From Bog-950 sp044225825 (GTDB lineage Bacteria > Bacteroidota > Bacteroidia > Chitinophagales > LD1): a stretch of 64,000 bases of DNA. Shown piece after piece: positions 24,983-33,830 of the stretch. The notes under the pieces are model-generated. The model did not search any database. It was not told the DNA's origin and was given only the letters and a program-made list of their open reading frames with translations. The number at the start of each line of letters is the position of its first letter. Position 1 is the first letter of the stretch. The DNA lies in the NCBI GenBank assembly GCA_044225825.1, contig JBGAIB010000001.1, forward strand, positions 124,001-188,000. The letters are read 5' to 3'. The translations under genes and the position numbers were made by a program.

Positions 24983-27900
24983 ATGAACCATAAAAGAGTT
25001 AAACCGGCATTTGTTAAATCACTTGTCGTGTTTTGCCTCCTATTGAGTTGTATCTCCGAATTACAAGGTCAATACACAGATGCCGGTCCTGAAAACAACT
25101 ATCGCAATGCAAGCAATCCTTATTATTGGAAAAACCGTTTGCCATTTGCCGGCTACTGGCAACAGGATGTGCACTATAAGATAGATGCCCTTATTAATGA
25201 AACCACAGATGTAATTTCAGGAAGCGAAGAACTTACTTATTTCAATAACTCGCCGGACACCTTATACTACATTTACTTTCATTTATATCAAAACGCCTTT
25301 CAACCGGGATCGTACCTTGACAACCTGCAGCAGAATAATGATGTACATGTTCATTATGGCAAATACGAAAGTGCTATGCTGGGCTCGCAGATAGACAGCA
25401 TCCGAAGCAACGGTAAAGATTTAAAAACCCAATTAGACAATACCATTCTTAAAGTATGGCTGGATGTTCCCCTACTACCTAACCAACAAAAAGTGCTGCA
25501 ACTTAGATTCCGCACTTTTTACGATAATGGTTCTACCCGCCGCCGGATGAAAAAGTACAAAGCGTCAGGGTTTAACCATTACAATGGATGCCAATGGTAC
25601 CCCAAAGTTTGTGTATACGACCGAAAAAGCGGATGGAATACAGACCAGCATCTGAACCGCGAGTTTTATGGCGATTACGGCACCTTTGATGTAAACCTCA
25701 CCTTCGCTTCAAACTATGTGGTGGAAGCCACCGGTGTATTACAAAACGAAACTGAAGTATTGCCCGATAGCCTGAAAAAGAAATTAGATATCCGGAATTT
25801 TAAGAACACAAAATGGGATACCATTCCATCGGTTATCACTAAATACAAAAAGGGCGAAACCAAAACATGGAAGTATCATGCTGAAAATGTGCACGATTTC
25901 GCCTTTACCGCTGACCCTACCTACCGAATACATGATACGATTATTTACCCCGGACGTAAAAATGGGGAAGGAGTGCGCTGCGTTGCGATTGTACAGGAGC
26001 CGCATGCCGCGGGCTGGCAAACTGCGGCTGATTACCTGGCTAAAATTATCACCGTTTTCAGTAGAGACTTTGGTGTATTTGAATATCCAAAGATTGTAAT
26101 TGCCGATGCTGCGGATGGTATGGAATACCCCATGATAACCATGGATGGCGGACGCGATAAAGAATACCGTGGTTTGCTGGTACACGAAGTCGGCCACAAC
26201 TGGTTTTATGGCATGGTAGGCAACAATGAAACGTATCGTGCTATGCTGGATGAAGGTTTTACGCAATTTCTTACAGCCTGGGGCATGGAAGCGATTGATG
26301 GGTCCACCGTGCCCTATGATACAATTAAAAACAAATACCTGCGTCGGTTTTACGAACCCACCAATGTGCGTGATTCGAAAGTATTTTATGGTTATTTGGC
26401 AGATGCCATTCAATATAACGATGAATCCCTGAACACGCACAGCGATGGCTTTAACGGTGCTTTGGGTCAGGGTGGGGGCTACCGGCATGTTTATATGAAA
26501 ACCAGCACCATGTTGTATAACCTCCAATATGTGCTGGGAGATTCCTTGTTTTCATTAGCCATGCAACACTATGTGGATCAATGGAAGTTTGCCCACCCTT
26601 ATCCCGAAGACTTCCGTAATTCCGTTATTCAATTCACCCATATTGACCTTAACTGGTTTTTTGATGAGTGGATGGAAACCACAAAAAATATCGATTACAA
26701 AGTGGGTTGCATAAAAAAAGGACGGTTTAAGGATGAGTATGAAATCACCCTGGTTCGCAAAGGCCGTATGCAAATGCCTATCGACCTACAGGTTACCGGC
26801 AAAAACGATTCGGTTTACAACTACTACATCCCCAATACATGGTTTGAAAAGGCAGTTCCGGAAGGCACCCAAACGCTGCCCAAATGGTATGGTTGGGATA
26901 AGCTGCAACCAGAATATGTAGCACATGTAACTATACCCGGGGGAATTAAAAATGTGGTGATTGACCCCAGCGAAAGGTTGGCGGACATCAATATGCTCAA
27001 CAACCGGAAGAAACCCGAGGTGGAAGTGAGATTTGACTCACGCATCTTTCCTTTCCCAAGTTGGAAAAGATACCGCCTGTGGATGCGACCCGATATCTGG
27101 TGGAACGCCTATGATGGTTTTAAACTTGGCGTTAACATTACGGGCAATTACATGAACCTTAAGCATAACTTCACGTTCACAGCCTGGGTTAATACACACC
27201 TTGCACAAGGCGGCGAACGGTATTTCTTCGATAAGGAAATGAAAAAGAAGGCTGGATGGTTCAGTTATATTTTCACCTATTCAACAGCTATTGACCGCGT
27301 ATTTAAAAAGTCTACTTTCTATTTCCAAAGCCGCTGGCTGGATGGTTGTGAAATGTATAAAACCGGTATCACCAAACAACTACCACGCAACTTTGCGCTT
27401 GATTTCAACATTAAAGCCTTTACCCGTAACAGGCAGCAATACCGCAACTATTTACTTTATCCGGATGAATGGAGCACGATTTGGACTACTTCGAAAAAAT
27501 TCAATGCCTCCATTAACGTAACAGCTACCTATCAATACAACAAGGAGAAGTATAATGGCTATATAACCGGCCATCTACGCTCAGGTTTATTGGGCACCTC
27601 TTTCGACTATCACTATTTTGATTTAACCGCAGTGCTGAAAGCCAGCGTTTGGAAGCTTGATTTCCGCACAAGGTTTTATGGCCGGATTGGCACAGGCAAA
27701 GATTTACCGGCTGAAAGCGCCCTGTTTTTTGCAGGTGGTAACCCCGAAGAAATGATGGATAGCAAGTATTACCGTGCTGCGGGTTTTGTTCCGGAAAGCT
27801 GGGCTTACCGCTACCGCGATGATATTGGCAATCTTCATTTTGCCGGAGGCCTAAACATGCGTGGTTATGCAGGCTATCTGCTAGCCGAAAAAGATAAGAA

Positions 27901-28264
27901 TGGCATCGTAATGCCGGCTTACAAGGGCCCATCAGGTTTTGCTGTTAATGCGGAGGTAGATTTTAACCGGATTGTGAAGGTGAAGAAGCAAAAACTGAAG
28001 GATGCTGTAGCGCTAAACACCTATCTATTCGCTGATGCAGGTGCCATAGGCTATACCAACAGCAGTAACCAACAACAACTCTCCCACTTCCGTGTTGATG
28101 CGGGCGCTGGACTTGCATTAACCATTAAAAAATGGGGCCTGCTACAAAACATCAAACCACTTACCTTACGATTTGATGTGCCTTTCTTCGTAAGCCATGC
28201 GCCCTACGTTAACCAGAAGCACTTTGCCTTCCGTTGGGTAGTTGGCATAAGCCGCACATTTTAA
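24983..28264 (+). CDS. M1-family metallopeptidase with C-terminal outer-membrane-barrel-like domain
   Basis: The ATG at 24983 is preferred because it gives a signal peptide (MNHKRVKPAFVKSLVVFCLL, ending near QGQ); the frame runs 12 codons further up. The 1093-aa product has an M1 aminopeptidase fold in residues about 45-640, with the zinc site HEVGHNWFYGMVGNNE at about residues 401-416, then E of MLDEGF (HEXXH-X18-E). The exopeptidase motif in M1 enzymes, GxMEN, appears as DGMEYP. Residues about 690-1093 show alternating amphipathic strands, GGLNMRGY, FADAGAIGY and a final aromatic strand ending in Phe, resembling an Omp85-type barrel. It may therefore be anchored in the outer membrane. Next gene starts 4 bp later. 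Confidence 0.87.
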   Translation: MNHKRVKPAFVKSLVVFCLLLSCISELQGQYTDAGPENNYRNASNPYYWKNRLPFAGYWQQDVHYKIDALINETTDVISGSEELTYFNNSPDTLYYIYFHLYQNAFQPGSYLDNLQQNNDVHVHYGKYESAMLGSQIDSIRSNGKDLKTQLDNTILKVWLDVPLLPNQQKVLQLRFRTFYDNGSTRRRMKKYKASGFNHYNGCQWYPKVCVYDRKSGWNTDQHLNREFYGDYGTFDVNLTFASNYVVEATGVLQNETEVLPDSLKKKLDIRNFKNTKWDTIPSVITKYKKGETKTWKYHAENVHDFAFTADPTYRIHDTIIYPGRKNGEGVRCVAIVQEPHAAGWQTAADYLAKIITVFSRDFGVFEYPKIVIADAADGMEYPMITMDGGRDKEYRGLLVHEVGHNWFYGMVGNNETYRAMLDEGFTQFLTAWGMEAIDGSTVPYDTIKNKYLRRFYEPTNVRDSKVFYGYLADAIQYNDESLNTHSDGFNGALGQGGGYRHVYMKTSTMLYNLQYVLGDSLFSLAMQHYVDQWKFAHPYPEDFRNSVIQFTHIDLNWFFDEWMETTKNIDYKVGCIKKGRFKDEYEITLVRKGRMQMPIDLQVTGKNDSVYNYYIPNTWFEKAVPEGTQTLPKWYGWDKLQPEYVAHVTIPGGIKNVVIDPSERLADINMLNNRKKPEVEVRFDSRIFPFPSWKRYRLWMRPDIWWNAYDGFKLGVNITGNYMNLKHNFTFTAWVNTHLAQGGERYFFDKEMKKKAGWFSYIFTYSTAIDRVFKKSTFYFQSRWLDGCEMYKTGITKQLPRNFALDFNIKAFTRNRQQYRNYLLYPDEWSTIWTTSKKFNASINVTATYQYNKEKYNGYITGHLRSGLLGTSFDYHYFDLTAVLKASVWKLDFRTRFYGRIGTGKDLPAESALFFAGGNPEEMMDSKYYRAAGFVPESWAYRYRDDIGNLHFAGGLNMRGYAGYLLAEKDKNGIVMPAYKGPSGFAVNAEVDFNRIVKVKKQKLKDAVALNTYLFADAGAIGYTNSSNQQQLSHFRVDAGAGLALTIKKWGLLQNIKPLTLRFDVPFFVSHAPYVNQKHFAFRWVVGISRTF

Positions 28265-28268
28265 ACAC

Positions 28269-28580
28269 ATGATTGTAGTTTGCCCGTTTGTAAAATACTC
28301 CGCCATGGCCATATGGCCCTTTATCCTGATTAAATCGGATGAACTTCGCCATGATGCGGTGCTGATTCATCATGAGCGTATTCATCACCGGCAACAACTG
28401 GAACTGCTGATTTTGCCTTTTTACCTTTTGTATTTGCTTAACTATAGTTACAATCTGCTTAAGTACAGAAACCACTATACAGCTTACCGCCAAATCATTT
28501 TTGAACGGGAGGCATTTAGCTGCGATAAAGATTTGACTTATTTAAAGCGAAGACCGATTTTCGCATTCCGAAGGTTTTAA
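28269..28580 (+). CDS. Small HExxH putative membrane metallopeptidase-like protein
   Basis: 103 aa, no signal peptide. It has the zinc-peptidase-like motif HHERIHHRQQLELL (HERIH, about residues 35-39) followed at once by a membrane helix (LLILPFYLLYLLNYSYNLL). The further segment AYRQIIFEREAFSCDKDL offers a downstream Glu in the position of a third zinc ligand (FEREA). This layout (HExxH, helix, ExxA) resembles a minimal M56/M48-type peptidase core, and similar short proteins recur in Bacteroidota. Starts 4 bp after the M1 peptidase gene, so it is likely co-translated. Substrate and even catalytic activity are unproven. Confidence 0.8.
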   Translation: MIVVCPFVKYSAMAIWPFILIKSDELRHDAVLIHHERIHHRQQLELLILPFYLLYLLNYSYNLLKYRNHYTAYRQIIFEREAFSCDKDLTYLKRRPIFAFRRF

Positions 28581-28603
28581 ACCAAAGAAATAAAATCAAG
28601 CCC

Positions 28604-29020
28604 ATGGCTGAAAAAGTTGCCGTTTTCCGCAAGTCCGTTTTTAATGCTGCACACCGTCTCTATCGTAAGGACTGGAGCGATGAGCAGAACAAAGCGATAT
28701 TTGGCCTATGCGCTAACCCCAACTACCACGGCCACAACTACCGGCTAGATGTGCGCGTAGTGGGCGAAATTAACCCTGATACAGGATATGTAATTGACCT
28801 GAAAGAACTGGATGACCTGATTAAAAACGAAATACACGAACGGTTCGATCACCGCAATCTGAACGAGGACACCGTAGAGTTCCGAGAACTGAACCCTACC
28901 GGCGAAAATATCATCGTTGTAATCTATAACATCTTGCGGGCGCGTTTAAGCCCTGCTTATTCTCTCCAACTTCGCCTTTGGGAAACTGAAAACAACTATT
29001 TCGAATACCCGGTTTCATAA
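28604..29020 (+). CDS. queD: 6-pyruvoyl-tetrahydropterin synthase / 6-carboxytetrahydropterin synthase family
   Basis: 138 aa, the normal length for the PTPS/QueD fold. Zinc ligands are His17 of FNAAHRLYR and the two His of NYHGHNYRLDV; the catalytic Cys is in LCANPNYHGH and the substrate-anchoring Glu in NPTGENI. FDHRNLNED is the conserved Asp-His pair. The spacing between Cys and HGH (CANPNYHGH) is that of PTPS-like members, so the product could be 6-pyruvoyl- or 6-carboxy-tetrahydropterin. No queC, queE or folE lies close by, so the gene symbol is tentative. Same strand and close spacing with its neighbours. Confidence 0.87.
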   Translation: MAEKVAVFRKSVFNAAHRLYRKDWSDEQNKAIFGLCANPNYHGHNYRLDVRVVGEINPDTGYVIDLKELDDLIKNEIHERFDHRNLNEDTVEFRELNPTGENIIVVIYNILRARLSPAYSLQLRLWETENNYFEYPVS

Positions 29021-29026
29021 CCCAAT

Positions 29027-30481
29027 TTGCTAATGTTCAATACCCGAGTAAACGTCCAATCCCGCTACTTTGACTTAGGCATGCTGCTCCTTCTGGCCGC
29101 ACTTGTTGCCTTTAAATGGAACGATCTGCATCTCCCCTATTTTTGGGATGAGTTAGGCGTTTATTGTCAGGCTGCAATAAAATTCTACAAGGAAGGTCCC
29201 AGCCTGATGCCAGGTTCATTAGACCCCGAAATTTCCCGAGGCCATCCATTACTCTTCCAGTTCCTGAGTGGATGGGCATTGCGCATTGGCGGCAATACAC
29301 CTTTTACCGCTCACTTATTTGCCTTTGGTATTTCGCTATGGCTATTGCTGGCCATTTATACCAAAGTTACTGCACTTTTTAACCGCGCAACGGCCTTTGC
29401 TACCTGCCTAATTTTAGCCGTGCAACCCGCCTTTTTAGCCATCTGTTGTTTACTGTTACCCGAAATAATGCTGACCCTGTGGGCCTGGCTTGGCGTAACC
29501 AATTACTACCAGCGTAACTATGTGCGCGCCGGTTTGTTCGTTTGCCTGGCTATTTTAACTAAAGAAACGGCCATTAGCTTACCGGTAGTTCTATTGGGCT
29601 ATTCGCTACTGCATTATCTATTTTACCGCGACCACCGGGGAGCATTTGCTCCTGTTGCACTGCTTGCTACAATTGCGCCCTTTGCGGTGCTTGCATTATT
29701 TCTGGTAGCCCAAAAGCAACAAAATGGTTGGTACTTTTTCCCTTACCACGTAAGTACGGTAACCACTAACCTGCACGATATATACCTAAACTTTAAGCGC
29801 TACTTTAAATTTTTGTTACTGCAATACCATCGTTATTGGCTGCTGTTACTCGTTGCCGCAGCTACTTTTCAGTTGCTTTTAAAATCGAGAATAAATATTG
29901 CGGCAGGGCGCAATAGTTTCGTACTCTTAGCCCTGTTTATGTGTGCCGCCGTTGTTGCAGGCAGTTGCTTTGCATTTTACATGGCCCGATATGTTATGTT
30001 GGTTTTTCCGGTATTAGCATTGTTAACTGCTTTAAGCATACACTACCTGTTTAGCCAAACCTGGCTGCGTGGGCTAATACTTACCGGCTTAACAGTAGTT
30101 GCCTTACAGGCCCAAAGCGGCAATGCCTTTAACTATGAGGATGACCTGGCTTATCGCAAAAGTTTAACCACTGTAACTCAGGCCATCCGCTACACCGAAT
30201 CAATCACCAACTACGGCGATACCATTATTGGTCGATTCCCGGTATACTTTGCTCTCATGACCACCGAATACGGTTACACCACCAGGTATCTGCCTTCGCA
30301 ACCAACCGATTCCTTATATTGGAAACATGTATACTATATCGATTCTGACCCCGGCATCTGGGAACCAAAACCATGGCCCGATTCCTTGTTCGAATTGGTA
30401 AAAGACTTCCGCGATGGCTATGCCAGCGCTACGGTATACCGTTTGAAGGTAAGCGAACGAAGCAAGCTCTTTCTAAAATAA
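29027..30481 (+). CDS. GT-C family glycosyltransferase (ArnT/PMT-like membrane protein)
   Basis: 484 aa with about ten membrane helices. Periplasmic loop 1 has YFWDELGVYCQAAIKFYKEGPSLMPG, containing the acidic Asp-Glu pair typical of the catalytic site in GT39/GT83 enzymes, followed by SRGHPLLFQFLSGW, another common family element. The C-terminal 90 residues are soluble. Enzymes of this type transfer sugars from polyprenyl-phosphate donors to lipids or proteins on the outer face of the inner membrane. Starts 6 bp after the PTPS gene; a start at Met3 is equally possible. Ends one base before the convergent nuclease gene. Confidence 0.82.
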   Translation: MLMFNTRVNVQSRYFDLGMLLLLAALVAFKWNDLHLPYFWDELGVYCQAAIKFYKEGPSLMPGSLDPEISRGHPLLFQFLSGWALRIGGNTPFTAHLFAFGISLWLLLAIYTKVTALFNRATAFATCLILAVQPAFLAICCLLLPEIMLTLWAWLGVTNYYQRNYVRAGLFVCLAILTKETAISLPVVLLGYSLLHYLFYRDHRGAFAPVALLATIAPFAVLALFLVAQKQQNGWYFFPYHVSTVTTNLHDIYLNFKRYFKFLLLQYHRYWLLLLVAAATFQLLLKSRINIAAGRNSFVLLALFMCAAVVAGSCFAFYMARYVMLVFPVLALLTALSIHYLFSQTWLRGLILTGLTVVALQAQSGNAFNYEDDLAYRKSLTTVTQAIRYTESITNYGDTIIGRFPVYFALMTTEYGYTTRYLPSQPTDSLYWKHVYYIDSDPGIWEPKPWPDSLFELVKDFRDGYASATVYRLKVSERSKLFLK

Positions 30482-30482
30482 C

Positions 30483-31496
30483 CTACTTAAATACCAGATC
30501 GAAATACACCGGCAAATGATCGGAGTAGCCACCGGTATATTTGGTACCTGCATAGGTGCGGTTTGGTATAGCGCCGTATTGCGGGTGCTTGAATTGTAAC
30601 CAATCAGGACCAAAGATTTGCGCACCCGGTTTACGCACGTAATACAGGTTACTTGTGCCCTGCAAATTGCTGCTTACCAAAAACTGATCGAACAAATCGC
30701 AGCCATCTTTATAGCGGATGCTGCACTTGCCCTGCCTGCGGAGGTCTGTCATCAGATCTACCAGTTGCTGCTGTTCCGGCAGCGTTGCCTTGCCGGCAGT
30801 TAAGGACAGTACACTGCTATCGCCGGGATTATCATTTAAATCGCCCATAACAATTACACGTGAATAAGGCTCTCCTACATAGAGGTTGTTGATCTTATCC
30901 TTCAACACCTTGGCGGCTACCATTCTTTTAGGATCGCTGGCCGGTTTGCCATCGCGGCGACTGGGCCAGTGGTTTACAAAAATCCAAACGGGATAGGCCT
31001 CATCCATAAAGCCTTTCAAGTAGACAATATCCCTTGTTTTATCGCCTTCTAAAGGCACGGGAAGCACGGCATCAAAACTCGCTTCTAAACGATCGCGATT
31101 ATACAGTAATGCCACATCAATTCCCCGTTCATCCGGTGAATCGTGGTGCACAATGCCGAGGTTAAACTTTTTGAGCGCAGGCTGTGCAATTAAGTCCTGT
31201 AGTACCTTTTCATTCTCAACTTCAGCCAATCCGATTGCGATTGGCTCTACGCTATCGCACAGCGCACCAAGCACTTTGGCTAAATGCTCCAATTTGGTTT
31301 TATAACGTTCGGTGTTCCATTGCATCTTTCCCCCGGGCAAGAACTCCTCGTCATTGGTAGCGGGGTCGTTGATGGTATCAAACAGATTCTCGGTGTTATA
31401 AAAAATAATGCGACCCGGCTTAAGCAAACTTTCTCCTGTTTGCGCCTGTAGCAGCAGGCACATCCATAACAACCCAAAAAGTAAGATTCCTTTCAT
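30483..31496 (-). CDS. Secreted endonuclease/exonuclease/phosphatase-family protein
   Basis: The ATG at 31496 gives a signal peptide (MKGILLFGLLWMCLLLQAQ); the frame can be read 8 codons further upstream, overlapping the previous gene. 337 aa. The EEP fold shows FYNTENLFDTIND (Asn and Glu, metal binding), AIGLAEVENEKVLQDL (Glu), VNHWPSRRDG (catalytic His), VIVMGDLNDNPGDSSV (Asp and Asn) and a C-terminal SDHLPVYFDLVF (Asp-His). All core active-site residues are present, so it should be an active Mg-dependent phosphodiesterase or nuclease in the periplasm or outside the cell. Just downstream of the RmlD-like gene. Confidence 0.92.
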   Translation of the reverse strand: MKGILLFGLLWMCLLLQAQTGESLLKPGRIIFYNTENLFDTINDPATNDEEFLPGGKMQWNTERYKTKLEHLAKVLGALCDSVEPIAIGLAEVENEKVLQDLIAQPALKKFNLGIVHHDSPDERGIDVALLYNRDRLEASFDAVLPVPLEGDKTRDIVYLKGFMDEAYPVWIFVNHWPSRRDGKPASDPKRMVAAKVLKDKINNLYVGEPYSRVIVMGDLNDNPGDSSVLSLTAGKATLPEQQQLVDLMTDLRRQGKCSIRYKDGCDLFDQFLVSSNLQGTSNLYYVRKPGAQIFGPDWLQFKHPQYGAIPNRTYAGTKYTGGYSDHLPVYFDLVFK

Positions 31497-31497
31497 A

Positions 31498-32379
31498 TTA
31501 TAAATAACTACCCGCTGCAATCAAACGCAGTTCTTCTTTTACTGAAAGCGGGGCGTAGCCCAAAGCTAAGGCCTTTGCAATACTCAACGATACATCGGCA
31601 GGCCTTGGCGCAGCCATCTTCACATCTTTTTGCGAACCTGCCTTCAATAACTGCTTGTCTAATCCAAACTGTTCTGCCACCAGCGTTCCAAATTCGTAGC
31701 GCGATAAACGCCCGGGGCCTGCCACATGCACTATACCTGAAGTATTACCGGCTAATTGTAATAAGCCCAGGGCTACGCTGCGCGCCCCGCATGCGCTGCG
31801 GTATTCGTCGGTAAAAAGGTTAGCAGGCTCGCCCCGCCGCAGTTGAAGCAACAGTTTATGCATGTAGTTACCTGCACTTGCCGCAGGCAAACCAAACATT
31901 AACGGCAAACGTGCAATCAGCGCGGGTGGATAAATGCGGTGCACCTCCTTTTCGGCCAGCACTTTTTGCTCGCCATAGGCATTCAACGGGTTTACCGCAT
32001 CTGTTTCCACATAATTGCCTTTGGTACCATCAAATACCAGGTCGGTGCTGGTAAACACAAAAGGGATCTGAAAATCGCTGCAAATGCCGGCCAGGTTTAT
32101 AGTGGCCTCCACATTTATAGCAAGCGCTGCTTCTTCGTTTTGCTGGCAGTAATTAGCATCGCTAATTGCTGCCGTGTGTATCACCAAATCTGGTTCAATG
32201 TCATCAAACAGGTTACCTGTTTCAATGTAATTGGTGAGGTTACCGTGTACCCATGTTACTCCGCCCAAGGCACCTTGTTGCTGATTATACATCGCGTATA
32301 CATCATAATCGGTGGCTAAGCGCAAGAGGTGGTAACCCAAAAAGCCTGAAGCCCCTGTAAGCAGTAACTTCTTTTTCAT
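31498..32379 (-). CDS. SDR-family reductase, dTDP-4-dehydrorhamnose reductase-like
   Basis: 293 aa with an N-terminal Rossmann motif LLLTGASGFLGYHLL (GxxGxxG), the catalytic YGEQKVLAEKEV (YxxxK) near residue 132 and FTSTDLVFDG, which supplies the Ser/Thr. These are the RmlD/extended-SDR features; NADPH-dependent reduction of a nucleotide sugar is likely, but no rmlA, rmlB or rmlC lies nearby, so the substrate is uncertain. Stop and start codons of neighbours are one base or so apart, giving a probable three-gene minus-strand unit of DHCR7-like gene, reductase and nuclease. Confidence 0.85.
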   Translation of the reverse strand: MKKKLLLTGASGFLGYHLLRLATDYDVYAMYNQQQGALGGVTWVHGNLTNYIETGNLFDDIEPDLVIHTAAISDANYCQQNEEAALAINVEATINLAGICSDFQIPFVFTSTDLVFDGTKGNYVETDAVNPLNAYGEQKVLAEKEVHRIYPPALIARLPLMFGLPAASAGNYMHKLLLQLRRGEPANLFTDEYRSACGARSVALGLLQLAGNTSGIVHVAGPGRLSRYEFGTLVAEQFGLDKQLLKAGSQKDVKMAAPRPADVSLSIAKALALGYAPLSVKEELRLIAAGSYL

Positions 32380-32380
32380 A

Positions 32381-33700
32381 TTACAATATGCCGGGTATTA
32401 TTTTGTAAGGCACCTTTTGACAATAAGTTGTCCAATCCTTGCCGTATTTATTACGGCACTTTTCATCATCGCGGAAAGCGCGATGTACCAGAAGCACCGT
32501 CAGGAAGATTACATAGAAAAAAGGCATGAGATAGCTGAGACCCGTTGCGCAGCTCCAGAAGAAAGCTGATAAAAGCTCAGGCACATAATGAAAGTGCCTG
32601 CTGATACCCCAAAAGCCGGAAGCCAGTAACAGGTTGGTTTTCTTTTCTCCGCTCTCCGTAGTGTATTCCGCTTTAATTAGTACCGGTGCTGCACCCCAAA
32701 TTTTGGTTTGTCCATTGGTAGCGCGTACTTCCTGCCGCTGACGATCGGCCCAGTAATTGATCCAGATAGAAACAAAGCCTGCTACAAAAATTACAACCGC
32801 CCAGAAAGCACTTAAACCAACAGGATGCTTCACCATAAAAAACACCGGTGAAGTATATACGGCAGGCACCCAAACCAGGCAGCCCCAGCAAATCATAAAA
32901 CCGGCACGATCTACCTGAATATCCATTGATTTCATGTAACCGCTTTCCCAGATGAAAAACTTAAACAGGTAAATGAAAATCAGGGCGGCCGAAATAATGA
33001 TAGCATAATCGGTATGGCCGTAAATTTCGCCTTGAGCAAAAGCAAAAGATACCACTGCCAGCGACCAACCGGTCATACCAAAACGGCAATTGGTGAATTG
33101 TTTTACATCCCACCCGAGTATGCGCGGAAACAACTCCGTGCCCCAGTAATAATCGAAAATAAAGTTGCCTGTGGTAGAACTATCGGTGCTGGAAGGAAAG
33201 AACCTGCCTTTAAAATACAGGAACAAACAAAACAGCAGCGCGGTTAGGTTAAGCGCTCCCAATATTTCGCCAAAGTGAAAATAGATGATACCCGGGCTAT
33301 ACAACTTTAACCCATACGCACCAATAAAGAACAGTGCAAAAGTGATGAGGTAAGTGGCCAGCCCATTATCAATAAACTCGGGCACATTGCCCATACGGGT
33401 TACCGTGCCCTGATATTTTTTGCCTGGCACCAGTTTCATCAGCGCCAGTTGCAAGGCTGCGAAAACGCCAATCATAGTCCAGGCGGTGGTACTGCCAAAA
33501 AACAGCGGCTTCCACACTTCCACAATCAACTGAAATACGCCTTTCTCCCTAAGCTGCGCCCACAGGTTTAAAAAGGAACCATCGAGATTCATATTGGTAT
33601 GCCACATGAGCATGGCAAAAGGTGGGCAAACTACTACCAGGAAAAGAGGAACTAAGGTCCGGTTAAAAAAGTTGTTGGAGGAGGTGGCCCAGGTTGACAT
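32381..33700 (-). CDS. 7-dehydrocholesterol reductase homologue (ERG4/ERG24 sterol reductase family)
   Basis: 439-aa polytopic membrane protein with about nine helices. The C-terminal third closely follows eukaryotic DHCR7: KIWGAAPVLIKAEYTT, then LLASGFWGISRHFHYVPEL, FFYVIFLTVLLVHRAFRDDE and CRNKYGKDWTTYC followed by VPYKIIPGIL at the end. The HRAFRDD-x-x-C-x-x-KYG-x-x-W-x-x-Y segment is the C-terminal signature of ERG4/ERG24 reductases and lines the NADPH and sterol site. Family enzymes reduce the sterol delta-7 or delta-14 double bond, or delta-24(28) in ERG4; similarity to memory of DHCR7 points to delta-7. The gene lies 1.6 kb from a sterol-desaturase-family gene and 15 kb from squalene synthase and epoxidase. 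Activity on sterol is inferred. Confidence 0.88.
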   Translation of the reverse strand: MSTWATSSNNFFNRTLVPLFLVVVCPPFAMLMWHTNMNLDGSFLNLWAQLREKGVFQLIVEVWKPLFFGSTTAWTMIGVFAALQLALMKLVPGKKYQGTVTRMGNVPEFIDNGLATYLITFALFFIGAYGLKLYSPGIIYFHFGEILGALNLTALLFCLFLYFKGRFFPSSTDSSTTGNFIFDYYWGTELFPRILGWDVKQFTNCRFGMTGWSLAVVSFAFAQGEIYGHTDYAIIISAALIFIYLFKFFIWESGYMKSMDIQVDRAGFMICWGCLVWVPAVYTSPVFFMVKHPVGLSAFWAVVIFVAGFVSIWINYWADRQRQEVRATNGQTKIWGAAPVLIKAEYTTESGEKKTNLLLASGFWGISRHFHYVPELLSAFFWSCATGLSYLMPFFYVIFLTVLLVHRAFRDDEKCRNKYGKDWTTYCQKVPYKIIPGIL

Positions 33701-33830
33701 ATGGATAAGGGTTTATCCTGCAAGTAAAAGAATAAAGGCAAATTTCCCAACGCAGTTCAAAAGCGCTTCATGTATTGGAAGCGGGTAAAACGTGTTGGAC
33801 ACTATAGCAAAGTCGGTAGTTGCAGTATGC

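Noticed and set aside
25784..26527. 247-aa minus-strand frame within the M1 peptidase gene
   Set aside because: Antisense to the catalytic domain including the HEVGH site; sequence has no recognisable domain and is explained by codon bias.
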